Assembly: GCA_019636285.1 (NCBI GenBank)
Contig: JAHBXV010000034.1
Location: 1-64,000 of the forward strand
Source: Planctomycetaceae bacterium
GTDB taxonomy: Bacteria > Planctomycetota > Planctomycetia > Planctomycetales > Planctomycetaceae
Direction of reading: 5' to 3'
Length of the DNA: 64,000 nt
The translations under genes were made by a program, and so were the position numbers. Shown in pieces: positions 35,110 to 44,315 of this stretch. Numbering within the stretch: position 1 is the first letter of the stretch; each line of letters opens with the position of its first letter. Below the pieces are notes generated by a model that was given only the letters and a program-made list of their open reading frames with translations, did no database searches and was not told where the DNA came from.

Positions 35110-36075
35110 ATGCATGCCTCACAGACTGACCGACGACGGACACGCGCGGGTTTTACGTTGATCGAACTGCTGGTCGTGATCGCGATCATCGCGATTCTCA
35201 TCGCGCTCCTGCTGCCAGCCGTTCAGCAGGCGCGCGAAGCGGCCCGCCGCACGCAATGCAAGAACAACATCATGCAGTTGGGGCTAGCACTCCATAACTA
35301 TCAACTGGCGTTTGAAACATTGCCTCCGGGCTCGGTGAACCCGACCGGCCCCATACAGGATGTCCCAGGAACAGATGTCCTTCCCGCTGATTTCGAAGCG
35401 GCGTTGAAGAAGGAGTACCAGATGAGCTGGCTGGTCCAGTTGCTCCCCTTCATCGACCAGGCGCAAATGTTCAAGCGGGTCAACTTTCAAGCAGGGGCCT
35501 ATGCCGATGCCAATAGCCTGATCCGCAGTAAGCAAGTTTCTATGCTCTATTGTCCCTCGGATTACGGAACGCGAGTGACCACGACCACGGGCCAGGACGT
35601 CGCCCAGACCAACTACGCGGGGATCCACGACGATTCTGCCAGCCTGGTGGATATCAACCAGAACGGCGTGATGTTTCTGAACAGCGCCATCAGCCACAAG
35701 ATGATCGACGACGGTACCTCCAATACGCTCTTCGTGGGCGAAAAACGGTTGGAGAATGATCCGGGCCTGGGATGGATGTCCGGCAGCCGTTCGACCTTGC
35801 GGTCGATGACTTCCCTAAACGATCGCGTCCTGCCACCGGTCGCGAAGCAACCTGGTCCGGCTCCCGCGACCGACGTCGCGGACGATATGTCGCCGGACGC
35901 CGCCATGCGGCAACTCATGTCGATCAACGATGGTTTTTCCAGCCGTCACACCGGCGGGGGCCACTTCCTGATGGGGGATGGGGCCGTTCGGTTTATCAGC
36001 GAGAATGTCGACGCGGCATACTTTCGCGGCCTCGGCAATCGCGCCGATGGCGAGCCCATGGGCGGTGACTATTAG
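35110..36075 (+). CDS. DUF1559 prepilin-like protein
   Basis: A 321-residue DUF1559 protein. The leader is [19 protein letters not shown], followed by [19 protein letters not shown], and the C-terminal H-x9-DG motif is complete ([12 protein letters not shown]). Shares with the preceding gene the blocks [20 protein letters not shown] and [18 protein letters not shown], so the pair arose by tandem duplication. ATG at 35110 is preceded by AAGGAT. It is the last gene of the pseudopilus locus. A family C repeat pair follows. Confidence 0.9.
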   Translation: MHASQTDRRRTRAGFTLIELLVVIAIIAILIALLLPAVQQAREAARRTQCKNNIMQLGLALHNYQLAFETLPPGSVNPTGPIQDVPGTDVLPADFEAALKKEYQMSWLVQLLPFIDQAQMFKRVNFQAGAYADANSLIRSKQVSMLYCPSDYGTRVTTTTGQDVAQTNYAGIHDDSASLVDINQNGVMFLNSAISHKMIDDGTSNTLFVGEKRLENDPGLGWMSGSRSTLRSMTSLNDRVLPPVAKQPGPAPATDVADDMSPDAAMRQLMSINDGFSSRHTGGGHFLMGDGAVRFISENVDAAYFRGLGNRADGEPMGGDY

Positions 36076-36189
36076 TAAGGCCACCAGCAGCCAGCGAAGA
36101 CAGGAGTCAGGTTTCAGCAGTCAGCCATCATGCCGCGAATTGGAAAGCGCGAAGGCCCTGTCGTCACGGAATTGTGGAACTCGCTTCCT

Positions 36190-36410
36190 GACCGCGAAGC
36201 GGTCAAAGAGGGTAGCCGTGGGTCGCGTAGCGCACCCACGGTACGGAATCATCGAATCGATCTTCCGACCCCCAACGGGGGTCGCAGAAACGCTCATCTG
36301 CGACCCCCATTGGGGGTCGAACGCCTGGAACGCCGCATTTACCGTGGGTGCGCTACGCGACCCACGGCTACCGTCTTCGATGCCTCCGGCATCGGAGGAA
36401 TCGAAATTGA
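36190..36410. repeat. family C module, copy 2: head-to-head inverted pair
   Basis: A forward copy (GACCGCGAAGCGGTC, CCGTGGGT/ACCCACGG stem, CGACCCCCAACGGGGGTCG) ends at 36283. It is followed by a reversed copy from about 36300 (CGACCCCCATTGGGGGTCG), then the stem CCGTGGGT/ACCCACGG at about 36342 and a GATGCCTCCGGCATC hairpin. It fills most of 36076-36448; no gene is seen there. Confidence 0.82.
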
Positions 36411-36448
36411 ATTAAACCTGACAATGCTGTTTCCGGCAGATCAACTAC

Positions 36449-37342
36449 CTACGGCCCAACCATGGCCACGATTCTGGCCACGTCTTCTTCCGCCCAATCG
36501 CGATCCAGCATTCCCAGCGGGGCTCGCGGTCGACCGATGTCGATGCCGTGTTTTTGCCGGATGGCGGCCTGAAGAAAACTCCAGGTCGATCCGGATTCGA
36601 GGACCGTGGCAATCGCGGTTTGCAGGGACTGCATGAATCGGTGGGTCTGCTCCGCCGGTTGAGTCGCCGCCGCGATGCGTGCCTGCCGGCAGGCCGATCC
36701 CCAAAGATTGTAGAACGTGCCGATCGCTCCGATGGCCCCCGAAAACAAGGCGTGGCACATGAGTTCATCCGCCCCGCTGAAGAGCCGCAGCCGGTCCCCC
36801 AGGTGAGCCTGTAGCAGGCCCATGAGATATAAGTCGGGCGAGGTGACCTTCATGCCGCCAATGTTGGGGATTTCCAGAATCCGGCGGGCGTACTCGCGGG
36901 CACCGAGCCCCAGCTTGTTGGCCGACTCGAAATGATAAATGAACAGCGGCAAGTCGGTCGCCGAACCAATCCGGCCGTAGTGGGCGAAGACGACATCGGC
37001 CGAGTAGCCGTAGTAGATGGGCGTCACGGCGGAGACGGCATCGGCCCCCACGCGGGCGGCGTGTCTCGCGAGTTGAACCGCTTCATCCGTCGTCATCGCG
37101 CCGACATGCGCCATCACCGCCAGGCGGCGTTTCGACCGCTGGACCACGCACTCCAGAATCGCCTCGCGCTCGGACGTCGTGAGCAACGGCCACTGTCCCG
37201 TCGACCCCGTGACGTAGACTCCTTCGAGCTGTTCCTCGATGAACTTGTCGACAAGCTCTTCCAACGCCGTGAATGACAGTTTCCCCTGACTATCGAAAGG
37301 GGTCACGAGCGCGGGCCACAAACCTGCAAATTTTTCCGACAT
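36449..37342 (-). CDS. DHDPS/N-acetylneuraminate-lyase family aldolase
   Basis: A 297-residue TIM-barrel aldolase of the class I DapA/NanA family. It shows VTGSTGQWPLLTTSERE (a TxxGE-like loop region), TPIYYGYSADVVFAHY, FIYHFESANKLGLG containing the catalytic Tyr, and GGMKVTSPDLYLM with the Schiff-base Lys. The SPDLYLM stretch resembles the SGDLYQM of N-acetylneuraminate lyases more than DapA. The reaction is probably reversible cleavage of a keto-acid sugar into pyruvate and an aldehyde sugar. It is the last gene of a minus-strand run with a dehydrogenase, deacylase, sialidase and symporter, so a sialic-acid-like substrate is a sensible inference. Confidence 0.82.
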   Translation of the reverse strand: MSEKFAGLWPALVTPFDSQGKLSFTALEELVDKFIEEQLEGVYVTGSTGQWPLLTTSEREAILECVVQRSKRRLAVMAHVGAMTTDEAVQLARHAARVGADAVSAVTPIYYGYSADVVFAHYGRIGSATDLPLFIYHFESANKLGLGAREYARRILEIPNIGGMKVTSPDLYLMGLLQAHLGDRLRLFSGADELMCHALFSGAIGAIGTFYNLWGSACRQARIAAATQPAEQTHRFMQSLQTAIATVLESGSTWSFLQAAIRQKHGIDIGRPRAPLGMLDRDWAEEDVARIVAMVGP

Positions 37343-37409
37343 GTGTACTCCGTATGAATCGCGGACATGATCCGCTGGTCATGGCGGCATTCGCTGCGAA
37401 GTGCCGTCC

Positions 37410-38171
37410 CTAAATCGAGTCGCGTAGACAAAACCCTCCGTCAACGACGAGCGACGTTCCCGTGATGTAGTCGGCATCGTCCGATGACAGAAAGGCCGCC
37501 GCCTTGCCGATATCTTCGGGCTGGCCGATTCGCCCCCAGGGGAGTTTCGGGCCTTCTTCGCGAATGGCTTGTTCGCCGAAGGTCGCATACTCTCCCGGCG
37601 TCTCGATCCAGCCCGGTTCGATCACGTTGACGTTGATCCGGTGCGGCAGCAGTTCGGCGGCGATCGTCGCGGCCAGATGATTCAGCCCGGCTTTCCCGGC
37701 ATTGTACGCGCACGCCCGCGAGTACGGCCGACGGCTATGTACGCTCGAAATGAAAACGATCTTCCCGCGCCCGCCCCGGGCGACCATGTGATTGGCCACG
37801 TGCTGGGCCATCGAGAAGCCGCCGAACAGTGTTCCGCGAACGACCTTCTCGAAGAGGTCGCGCGGGTATGTCAGGAACTCGCCCCGGCGGGAATAGGCGG
37901 GAGACGACACCAGAATGTCGATCCGCCCGAACTCCTGAAGCACGGCTTCGACGATGCGGCCACACGATTCATGATCGAAGGCATCGCCCGCGAAGAAGGC
38001 CGACTTGCGACCGATCGCGCGGAGGTCATTCAAGGTTGCTTGCGAGTCGGCCGACTCGGCAAGGTCGTTGAAAGCCACGTCGGCTCCGGCCCGCGCCAGT
38101 TCCAGCGCGCAGCCCCGTCCAATTCCAGCGGCTCCCCCCGTCACGAGCGCGATCTTTCCTGCCAGCTTCAT
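37410..38171 (-). CDS. short-chain dehydrogenase/reductase (SDR)
   Basis: A 253-residue classical SDR. NAD(P) binding is by TGGAAGIG (residues 11-18), a DLAE segment ends the second strand (acidic, which favours NAD), the catalytic Ser lies in IVFISSVHSRR, and the YxxxK motif is AYNAGKAG. The GWIETPGEY loop and C-terminal VVDGGF are standard. It lies 67 bases upstream of the aldolase gene in the same direction and probably oxidises or reduces a sugar in the same pathway. The exact substrate is not visible. Confidence 0.85.
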   Translation of the reverse strand: MKLAGKIALVTGGAAGIGRGCALELARAGADVAFNDLAESADSQATLNDLRAIGRKSAFFAGDAFDHESCGRIVEAVLQEFGRIDILVSSPAYSRRGEFLTYPRDLFEKVVRGTLFGGFSMAQHVANHMVARGGRGKIVFISSVHSRRPYSRACAYNAGKAGLNHLAATIAAELLPHRINVNVIEPGWIETPGEYATFGEQAIREEGPKLPWGRIGQPEDIGKAAAFLSSDDADYITGTSLVVDGGFCLRDSI

Positions 38172-38213
38172 CGAAGGCTTTCTGCTAGTGCTCTGTCAGC
38201 GTTAAAGATTCGG

Positions 38214-38291
38214 GTGCGTGCAATTGGCTTTACCAGTGCATCTTGTTTTAGACATTCGACTTAAGGCACACTGGCGGAGCCAGTGGCACAC
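38214..38291. repeat. family D paired hairpin, copy 5
   Basis: Left unit is decayed (GTGCGTGCAATTGGCTTTAC); right unit GCACACTGGCGGAGCCAGTG is intact. It separates the SDR and deacylase genes of the same strand. Confidence 0.75.
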
Positions 38292-38326
38292 GAAAATCAA
38301 GCCACCACAAAGCACCAGGAACGTGT

Positions 38327-39262
38327 TCAAGACTTGGTCGCGGGTGTGGATCGCTTCTGCCCGGCGAGTTCGGCTCCTTCGAGAATGACGGCCAGCGCGT
38401 CTCCGGTATGAACGCGCGCGAGGGTTCTCAGGGCGAGGACCAGCCCGGTTTGCCGGGCGACGACCTTTTGAGACGACTCGTGCCACCAGACCTCGCCCAA
38501 CTCCTGGCCTTCCACGATCGGTTCGCCAATCTCGACGGACGGCTCGAAAAAGCCATCGCACGGCGACGGATGCTGAATTTGCAGATGTCCCGATTGCGGC
38601 CGAGCGTCTTCCACGATGATTGGATTCCGCGAACGCTGCTGGACGGGATCGGCGATCATCCCCAACTCGGCGGCCACGTTGCGGCAACCGGCCAGAAGAT
38701 TGTGCATTTCGGCGGTCTCGTAGCGGGTACCGCCGTGGTACTCGGTATAGATCGCCGGAACGCCTGCATCGCGCGCGACCGACAGCGACCGCCCGTTCAG
38801 TGTCGGGTCGGTCCCCCAGATGATGGGGAGCATCATGGCCTTCGCCATGCGACGCTGTTCGTCCAGAACGCGGGGATCCGGGTGCAGGACATATCCGGCC
38901 AGCGGCGCGATGAGCAGCTCGCCGCCGCCGTCGTGCAGGTCGATGTAATAATCGGCCGCGCGAATCAGTTCCGAAAGTTCGGCCGCGATGCACTCGGTCG
39001 GGCTGCCGTCCGATCGACCGGGACAGGTCCGCGCCAGATCGAGGCCGTCGTCACCGGCGCGGCTGGCCCGCAGAAACGCCGGCTCGTTGACGATCGGGAC
39101 CACCGTCAGCGTGCCGCACGTCAGCCGACCTTCGAGGTCGCTCGCCAGGCGACGCGCGGCCGCCATCGGGGCGAACTCGTTCCCATGCACGCCGGCGGTC
39201 ACGAGTAAACGCGGTCCCGGCGCGTTTGAAGTCACTCGCAAAATGAACGACGACACGATCAC
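38327..39262 (-). CDS. succinylglutamate desuccinylase/aspartoacylase-family metallo-hydrolase
   Basis: A 311-residue AstE/AspA-type (M14 subfamily) zinc hydrolase. Zinc residues are visible in VTAGVHGNEFAP (His and Glu) and YYIDLHDGG (distal His), and the catalytic Glu region is IYTEYHGG. The C-terminal beta domain (GEPIVEGQELGEVW) is usual. Family members remove acyl groups from N-acyl amino compounds. In this setting it may deacylate an N-acyl amino sugar or a related catabolite. The start is a GTG, either 39262 or two codons later, with AGGAG before it. It lies 71 bases downstream of the sialidase gene. Confidence 0.84.
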   Translation of the reverse strand: MIVSSFILRVTSNAPGPRLLVTAGVHGNEFAPMAAARRLASDLEGRLTCGTLTVVPIVNEPAFLRASRAGDDGLDLARTCPGRSDGSPTECIAAELSELIRAADYYIDLHDGGGELLIAPLAGYVLHPDPRVLDEQRRMAKAMMLPIIWGTDPTLNGRSLSVARDAGVPAIYTEYHGGTRYETAEMHNLLAGCRNVAAELGMIADPVQQRSRNPIIVEDARPQSGHLQIQHPSPCDGFFEPSVEIGEPIVEGQELGEVWWHESSQKVVARQTGLVLALRTLARVHTGDALAVILEGAELAGQKRSTPATKS

Positions 39263-39332
39263 TCGCTCCTATTGGACGATGGCCCGGACAATCCGCCTCC
39301 GCCCGGCGAGCGAACCGGAGGGTGGTTTGAAC

Positions 39333-41252
39333 TCACGGTTGTGGCGACGTGCTCGACTCATAAAACCAGGCGATGGGGACCGAGTCGAACATCGACGAAA
39401 TCTTCCCCGACGACGCGACGTAGTATGTCAATAAAGCCCGCCCGCGATGGAATACCACGCTCGTGTAGGCATACGCTTCTCCGGGTTGGCCCGCGAGATC
39501 GCGCTTGATGGTCCAGGTCTTCCCTTCGTCGGTCGAGATCGCGGCTGTCAGGGGATTGCGCTGGTTGGGATTCGCGTTGCCCGGACGATGGCTGTCGTTC
39601 CAGATCAACAAAAGGTCGCCGGTCGAAGGAATGCGGCGGAGCGTCGCCGGTGATTCCGGCCCGGCGACATCCCATGACCGGGCCTCCGACCATGTTTCGC
39701 CGCCATCGCTGGATTCGCTGATCGCCAGATGCCCGAGTTGCGTGCGGATATGCATCAGCAACCGACCATCGGTCAGTTCCAGCACCTCGGGTTCCATGGC
39801 CCCCCGTTTGGGATAAGGGATGCGGTTCTTGCTCGGCCGCCAAGTCTGGCCGTTATCGTCGGAAAGGAAACAGAACGATTCGAACTCAAAGTGCTTGACG
39901 ACGTCCGGCGAGATGGCGACGGGAGCGATCAGGCGACCGCTCCTCAAGATGGTGATGCGATCATTGTTGAGGACGTGATAGCCGGGCCCCGACGTCACGT
40001 CGAGAATCGGGCCGAACGAGGCTCCTTCGTCGTTCGAGATCCGCAGCTTCGCATGCAGATCGGTCGCGGAGTTCTTTTCGAGGTACACCAGTGTCAGCGG
40101 TGCTGAATAGTCACCCGTCGGAGAGAGCCGCCGCAACGTGACCGACATGACATTCTGCGAACCGGTGTTTTCTTGCAGCACGCGCGGTTCGGTCCAGGTC
40201 CGGCCATCATCCGACGATTCAACCGCGAGGATTCGTGCCGTGGCGTGGTCGTTCCCCGATCCGTGAAACTGCGTGGTCGCATATAGCAGGCGTCCATCGC
40301 GCAGAACGATGACCGAGCCTTCGCTGTATCGGGGAAACTCGCTGCTGGCCGTGAAGACCTGTCTCGAAAAGCGGCTGTTCGCGTCCGGGATCGGCGGGTC
40401 GGCCAGCATCAACAGGGCCTGTGCCGAGCGGATGCGCACATCCAGGATCGGATCCTCCAGCATGGCTTCCAGCCTCGGTCCGGCGGCCAGCGCGCGGGCA
40501 TCGGGCGCGAACTCGGCCGCGTAAACCCGCACGACTCCGTCTTCATGCGAAAGATTGCGGACGAGTGCTTCCAGCCCCGCGGCATCGCCGAGCGCGGCGA
40601 GGGCATGATCGAAATAGGCCTTGGTGAGGGGATCGGAGTCCTTGGGGTAGCGTTTCTTCAATCGCTCGATGTCGCTGTGATCTCCCACGCGGGCGAGCAC
40701 CCAGGCCGCGGTACGCGAGCGATCGTCGTCCGCATCGGCGACATCGGCGCGGATCGCCTCGAGAGCCTCACGGTTTCCCCACCGCGCGAGCGCGGCGGCC
40801 GCCATGACTCGCGTCTTGGAACTTTCGCTGTCCTTCCAGGCTTGGCGAATCGCGGTTCCGTCTCCCAACTGCCAGACTTTGTAGAGGCTCTCGCAGGCGT
40901 GCGTGTGCCCATACGGGTCTGGATCCTGCAGAATCGCGAGCATCAGGCTGGTGTAAGTGAGGTCTCCCGCGCGAACCAGTTCGCGCGCCAGCCCGCAGCG
41001 GTGCTGGGTGTCCGTGTCCGTTTCCAGAAGCTTCAGCAGCCGGGGACGAACTTCGTTTCCGAGCCCCGCGACAGTCAGCCCTTCCGCCGCGTGCATGGCC
41101 GGCCAGAACTCGTCGGAAGCGAAGCCGGCCCGCAAGACGTCCAGACAGCGCTGGCGAGTCGCCTCGCTCAATTCCAGCCGGGTGTCGTCTTTGGCCATCG
41201 CGAACGTGGCGCAACCGGCGAGACAGAAGAGTGCCGTTATCACATGCTTCAT
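39333..41252 (-). CDS. secreted HEAT-repeat and sialidase-domain protein
   Basis: A 639-residue protein with a signal peptide (VITALFCLAGCATFAMA). Residues about 25-280 are HEAT-like repeats (TRVMAAAALARWGNREALEAI, RSRTAAWVLARVGD). A six-bladed sialidase/BNR domain follows, with several Asp-boxes: SSDDGRTWTEP, SNDEGASFGP, LSDDNGQTWRP, SSDGGETWSE and STDEGKTWTI. The usual FRIP arginine is not obvious; the corresponding strand reads FPRYSEGSVIVLRDGRL. It probably cleaves or binds sialic-acid-like sugars outside the cytoplasm. ATG at 41252 overlaps the symporter stop by 4 bp, so the two are translationally coupled. Confidence 0.85.
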   Translation of the reverse strand: MKHVITALFCLAGCATFAMAKDDTRLELSEATRQRCLDVLRAGFASDEFWPAMHAAEGLTVAGLGNEVRPRLLKLLETDTDTQHRCGLARELVRAGDLTYTSLMLAILQDPDPYGHTHACESLYKVWQLGDGTAIRQAWKDSESSKTRVMAAAALARWGNREALEAIRADVADADDDRSRTAAWVLARVGDHSDIERLKKRYPKDSDPLTKAYFDHALAALGDAAGLEALVRNLSHEDGVVRVYAAEFAPDARALAAGPRLEAMLEDPILDVRIRSAQALLMLADPPIPDANSRFSRQVFTASSEFPRYSEGSVIVLRDGRLLYATTQFHGSGNDHATARILAVESSDDGRTWTEPRVLQENTGSQNVMSVTLRRLSPTGDYSAPLTLVYLEKNSATDLHAKLRISNDEGASFGPILDVTSGPGYHVLNNDRITILRSGRLIAPVAISPDVVKHFEFESFCFLSDDNGQTWRPSKNRIPYPKRGAMEPEVLELTDGRLLMHIRTQLGHLAISESSDGGETWSEARSWDVAGPESPATLRRIPSTGDLLLIWNDSHRPGNANPNQRNPLTAAISTDEGKTWTIKRDLAGQPGEAYAYTSVVFHRGRALLTYYVASSGKISSMFDSVPIAWFYESSTSPQP

Positions 41253-42982
41253 GGAGAAACCTCGTTCGCCTCGGAGGCGGGGGTAGTCTGAGGACGGGGA
41301 AGCAGCAGGCTGACCGCGCAACCGACGCCCAGGTTAGCGGCGATCGCCAAGGGGGCGATCCATTGAAAGCTGATGGGATCGTCGGCGAACCGCGTGACGG
41401 CGCCCGTGGCAGGATTGACCTTCGTTTGAATGGTGGCGCCAAACACCGAGGGATCGAATCCCCAGCCATCGAGAAGAACCACGAGCGGACCGGAAAAGGC
41501 AATGATCGCAGCGGTCCCCGTGCCTGCGATCGCGCCGGCCCAAACGCCCAGCGGTCGCGAGAAGGGAATGAACAGCGCGAACACGAACAGGCAGAAGATT
41601 GGCGTCGTCAGCAGGTTGGACGTCTTCTGCGTGACCGACGTGATATTGCCGGGGACGAATTTCATGAACGTGCTGCCGAACACCACGATTGTGCCAATGG
41701 TGAGCGCGAGGAACTGCGCGGCGCGCACGTGGCCGCGCTCGGTCTTGGGCCGCAGCCCGAACCGGTCCAGAAAGTCGGACATGATGACCGCGGTGATCGA
41801 GTTGACTCCCGAATCCATGCTCGACATCGCGGCCGCGAACATGCCGGAAATGACCAGTCCCGAAATGCCGATTGGAAGATGGTGCGAGACAAACAGCGGG
41901 AAGCAGACGTCGGCATTATTCTCGATGTTCATTCCCGCCGGCAGACGCGCGGGATCCTTGCGGAAATACGCCATCAGGGCGAAACCAACGAGTCCGAGCA
42001 GCAGATTGACGGCGATTGACGTGCTCATCTGCACGGCAACCGCCCGCCGCGCGGCGGGCAGGTCCGTGGTTGCCATGAATCGCTGCACCGAAGTCTGATC
42101 GCCCCCGGCGGTACAGACCGACCACAGGAAGAACGTCAGGATTGAACCGACCACGGTCACGCGCACATGGGGATCGAGACTGAAGAAAGGCTGCTCGTCC
42201 CAGTGGGGTTGCCATGTTGTCGGGAACCAGCCCAGTCCGCCGATGTCATAGCTGGCGACAATCAGAACCAGCAGCGCGCCGCCGAACAGGAGAATCGATT
42301 GAAAGAGGTCGGTGATGACCACGGCCCGCAACCCGCCCAAGGTTGTATAGATCACCGCGACAATTCCCGTGACCGCCGCGACCAGCGGAACCAGGTACTG
42401 ATCGCGCCCGGTCGCTTCGGCCGAGGGATCGGCCATGACCACGATCACCTTAGCCATGAGGTAGACCAGTAGCGACATCCAGACCAGCCGCAGGCTGAGG
42501 AACATCATGGCTCCCAGCAGCCGGACGCTCAGCCCGAGTTTCGCTTCGAGGATCTCATACGCACTGGTGACGCGGTAACGCATGTAGACCGGGAGCAGCC
42601 AGTAGGCGACAGCCCAGTACACGAAGGGGACGCCCAGCATGGTCGCCAGGAAGACCGGGCCCTTGCCGAGGGTCTCGCCGGGAATCGACAGATAGGTGAT
42701 CGTGCTGAGCAGGGTCGCGAACAGGGAGATGCCGATCAGGAACGGGTTCATCTTCCCGTTGCCGACAAAGTACTCCTTGGTGGTTTCGTGCTTGCGACCG
42801 TACCACCAGCCCATGGCAATCGTGGCGACGGCATAGATGGAAATGATGGCCCAGTCGATGGCGACCAATCCGCCGCCAGACTCGGTTGTTCCGGAAGGGG
42901 CGGCGAACGCCTGGCCCGGTCGTGCCATCATGGCGAGAACCGTCAGTCCCAGGACTTTGCCAAGAATTCCACGACTTCTCAT
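41249..42982 (-). CDS. sodium:solute symporter (SSS family)
   Basis: A 577-residue transporter with about 13 hydrophobic helices, starting the core at VAIDWAIISIYAVATIAMGWWYGRK. SSS marks are KEYFVGNGKMNPFLIGISLFATLLST, STITYLSIPG, TTLGGLRAVVITDLFQSI and SVQRFMATTD. The family imports sugars, amino acids or sialic acids with sodium. It appears to lead a minus-strand operon with sialidase, deacylase, SDR and aldolase genes. The N-terminus looks like an extra signal peptide (LGLTVLAMMARPGQAFAAP), as in some planctomycete SSS proteins. The start could be 42982 or 43024; the frame open to 43813 is not coding. Confidence 0.87.
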   Translation of the reverse strand: MRSRGILGKVLGLTVLAMMARPGQAFAAPSGTTESGGGLVAIDWAIISIYAVATIAMGWWYGRKHETTKEYFVGNGKMNPFLIGISLFATLLSTITYLSIPGETLGKGPVFLATMLGVPFVYWAVAYWLLPVYMRYRVTSAYEILEAKLGLSVRLLGAMMFLSLRLVWMSLLVYLMAKVIVVMADPSAEATGRDQYLVPLVAAVTGIVAVIYTTLGGLRAVVITDLFQSILLFGGALLVLIVASYDIGGLGWFPTTWQPHWDEQPFFSLDPHVRVTVVGSILTFFLWSVCTAGGDQTSVQRFMATTDLPAARRAVAVQMSTSIAVNLLLGLVGFALMAYFRKDPARLPAGMNIENNADVCFPLFVSHHLPIGISGLVISGMFAAAMSSMDSGVNSITAVIMSDFLDRFGLRPKTERGHVRAAQFLALTIGTIVVFGSTFMKFVPGNITSVTQKTSNLLTTPIFCLFVFALFIPFSRPLGVWAGAIAGTGTAAIIAFSGPLVVLLDGWGFDPSVFGATIQTKVNPATGAVTRFADDPISFQWIAPLAIAANLGVGCAVSLLLPRPQTTPASEANEVSP

Positions 42983-43349
42983 GCGAATCCCGATGCTGAG
43001 GATCGCCACGGCGATCCAGGTCATCGATCCTGGCAGGTTCCGACGAACCGACCGTTCTGCTTCCGGCGCGCGGAGGAGTGCGTAGCGTCGCAGTTTGCCA
43101 CTCAACTCGCAACCCGCCGGGGAGTTCCGATTCTGCCGATTGGATCGGTCGCGCGGGATGGCGGCAAAATTCACCCGGATCGATCGCGACGCCGCATCGC
43201 CGTCACTTCTCGGTGTTGTTTTTGAGCTACGTTCCCAGCGAAAGCCTTCAATTGCCATCGGTTCACTCGACCACCCGCCACCACGTCGGCGCGCGGCTCG
43301 CCAGATGTTCGCGATCGCGTGGTTCTCACTTTGTCCACGGGACGACTCC

Positions 43350-43853
43350 ATGGTTTCCGCTGCCCCGACCCTCACGCCCTCGTCGGTTGCCATTACGATC
43401 TCGGAATACATCAATCCGGTCGTTTCGGCGACGCGGAGCGTCTTCGAGATGATGCTGGGCTGCGTTCCGACGCGCCGCGGTCTGACTCTCAAGGATGAAA
43501 ACGCGGTCATGTACGAAGTGAGCGCGGTGATCGGAATTTCCGGTCGTGTCCGCGGCACGCTCGTCGTCGGCCTGTCGTGCCATTCGGCATGCGAAGTCTT
43601 GCACCGCATGGTCGGAACGGTTGTGACGGAAGCGAACAACGAGGTTTGCGATGCCGTGGGCGAACTCACGAACATGATTGCCGGCGCGGCGAAGGCACAA
43701 CTGGCCAAGTACGAGTTGTCGCTGAGTCTGCCGAACGTGGTGACCGGCACATCGCACCGACTGCATTTTCCCTCCGAAACGGCGCCGTTCGTCCTGACAT
43801 TCGACAGCGACATTGGAACATTTCACATCGAGGTCGCGTTTCACGAAGTGTAG
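43350..43853 (+). CDS. CheX-like chemotaxis phosphatase-family protein
   Basis: A 167-residue protein of the CheX/CheC fold. It starts with ITISEYINPVVSATRSVFEMMLG and contains the signature EVCDAVGELTNMIAGAAKAQL, where Glu and Asn are the residues that act on phospho-CheY. It is followed 96 bases later by a CheY-type receiver, its likely substrate. CheX proteins accelerate dephosphorylation of CheY. No CheA or MCP gene is nearby. ATG at 43350 is chosen; longer frames upstream run into the divergent symporter region, whose 367 bases contain no other gene that I recognise. Confidence 0.85.
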   Translation: MVSAAPTLTPSSVAITISEYINPVVSATRSVFEMMLGCVPTRRGLTLKDENAVMYEVSAVIGISGRVRGTLVVGLSCHSACEVLHRMVGTVVTEANNEVCDAVGELTNMIAGAAKAQLAKYELSLSLPNVVTGTSHRLHFPSETAPFVLTFDSDIGTFHIEVAFHEV

Positions 43854-43949
43854 TCGACGCGGTCGTCGGCCGGTCAAAACCCTATCCCTGTGTTTCGTTC
43901 TTGCCACGCGGCAGGAACCGTCCCCACGTCGAGTGCGAAGGTATCCGTC

Positions 43950-44315
43950 ATGAAAGTTCTGCTGGTTGATGATTCAGGAACGATGCGCACCATTCAGCGC
44001 CGCTGCCTGGCGAAACTGGGGATCGAGGACGTTGCCGAGGCCGAAGACGGCCAGCAGGCGCTCCAGTTGTTCGAGGCCGCCGCCTTCGACCTGGTGATGA
44101 CCGACTGGAACATGCCGCACATGGACGGCCTGACCCTGCTGCAGGAAATCCGTAAGCGAAACAAGCAGATTCCCGTCATCATGATTACGACGGAAGCGGA
44201 ACGCGCCCGCGTGGTGACCGCGATCCAGCATGGCGTTTCGGACTACCTGGTCAAACCGTTCACGCCCGACGGCTTGAAGGAAAAGCTCGAACGCTGGACG
44301 ACCACTCGGGTTTGA
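43950..44315 (+). CDS. CheY-like single-domain response regulator
   Basis: A 121-residue receiver domain without output domain. It shows the acidic pair in LLVDDSGTMR, the phospho-acceptor Asp in DLVMTDWNMPHMDG, the switch Thr in IMITTEAE and the conserved Lys in LVKPF. The length and sequence are those of CheY. A ribosome site GAAGG precedes the ATG. It lies between a CheX-like gene and an HDOD-GGDEF gene, so it may relay signal to motility or to diguanylate cyclase activity. Confidence 0.92.
   Translation: MKVLLVDDSGTMRTIQRRCLAKLGIEDVAEAEDGQQALQLFEAAAFDLVMTDWNMPHMDGLTLLQEIRKRNKQIPVIMITTEAERARVVTAIQHGVSDYLVKPFTPDGLKEKLERWTTTRV

Noticed and set aside
42983..43813. N-terminal extension of the symporter frame by about 270 codons
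   Set aside because: The extension runs antisense to CheX and lacks any symporter features; the transporter core begins after 42982.
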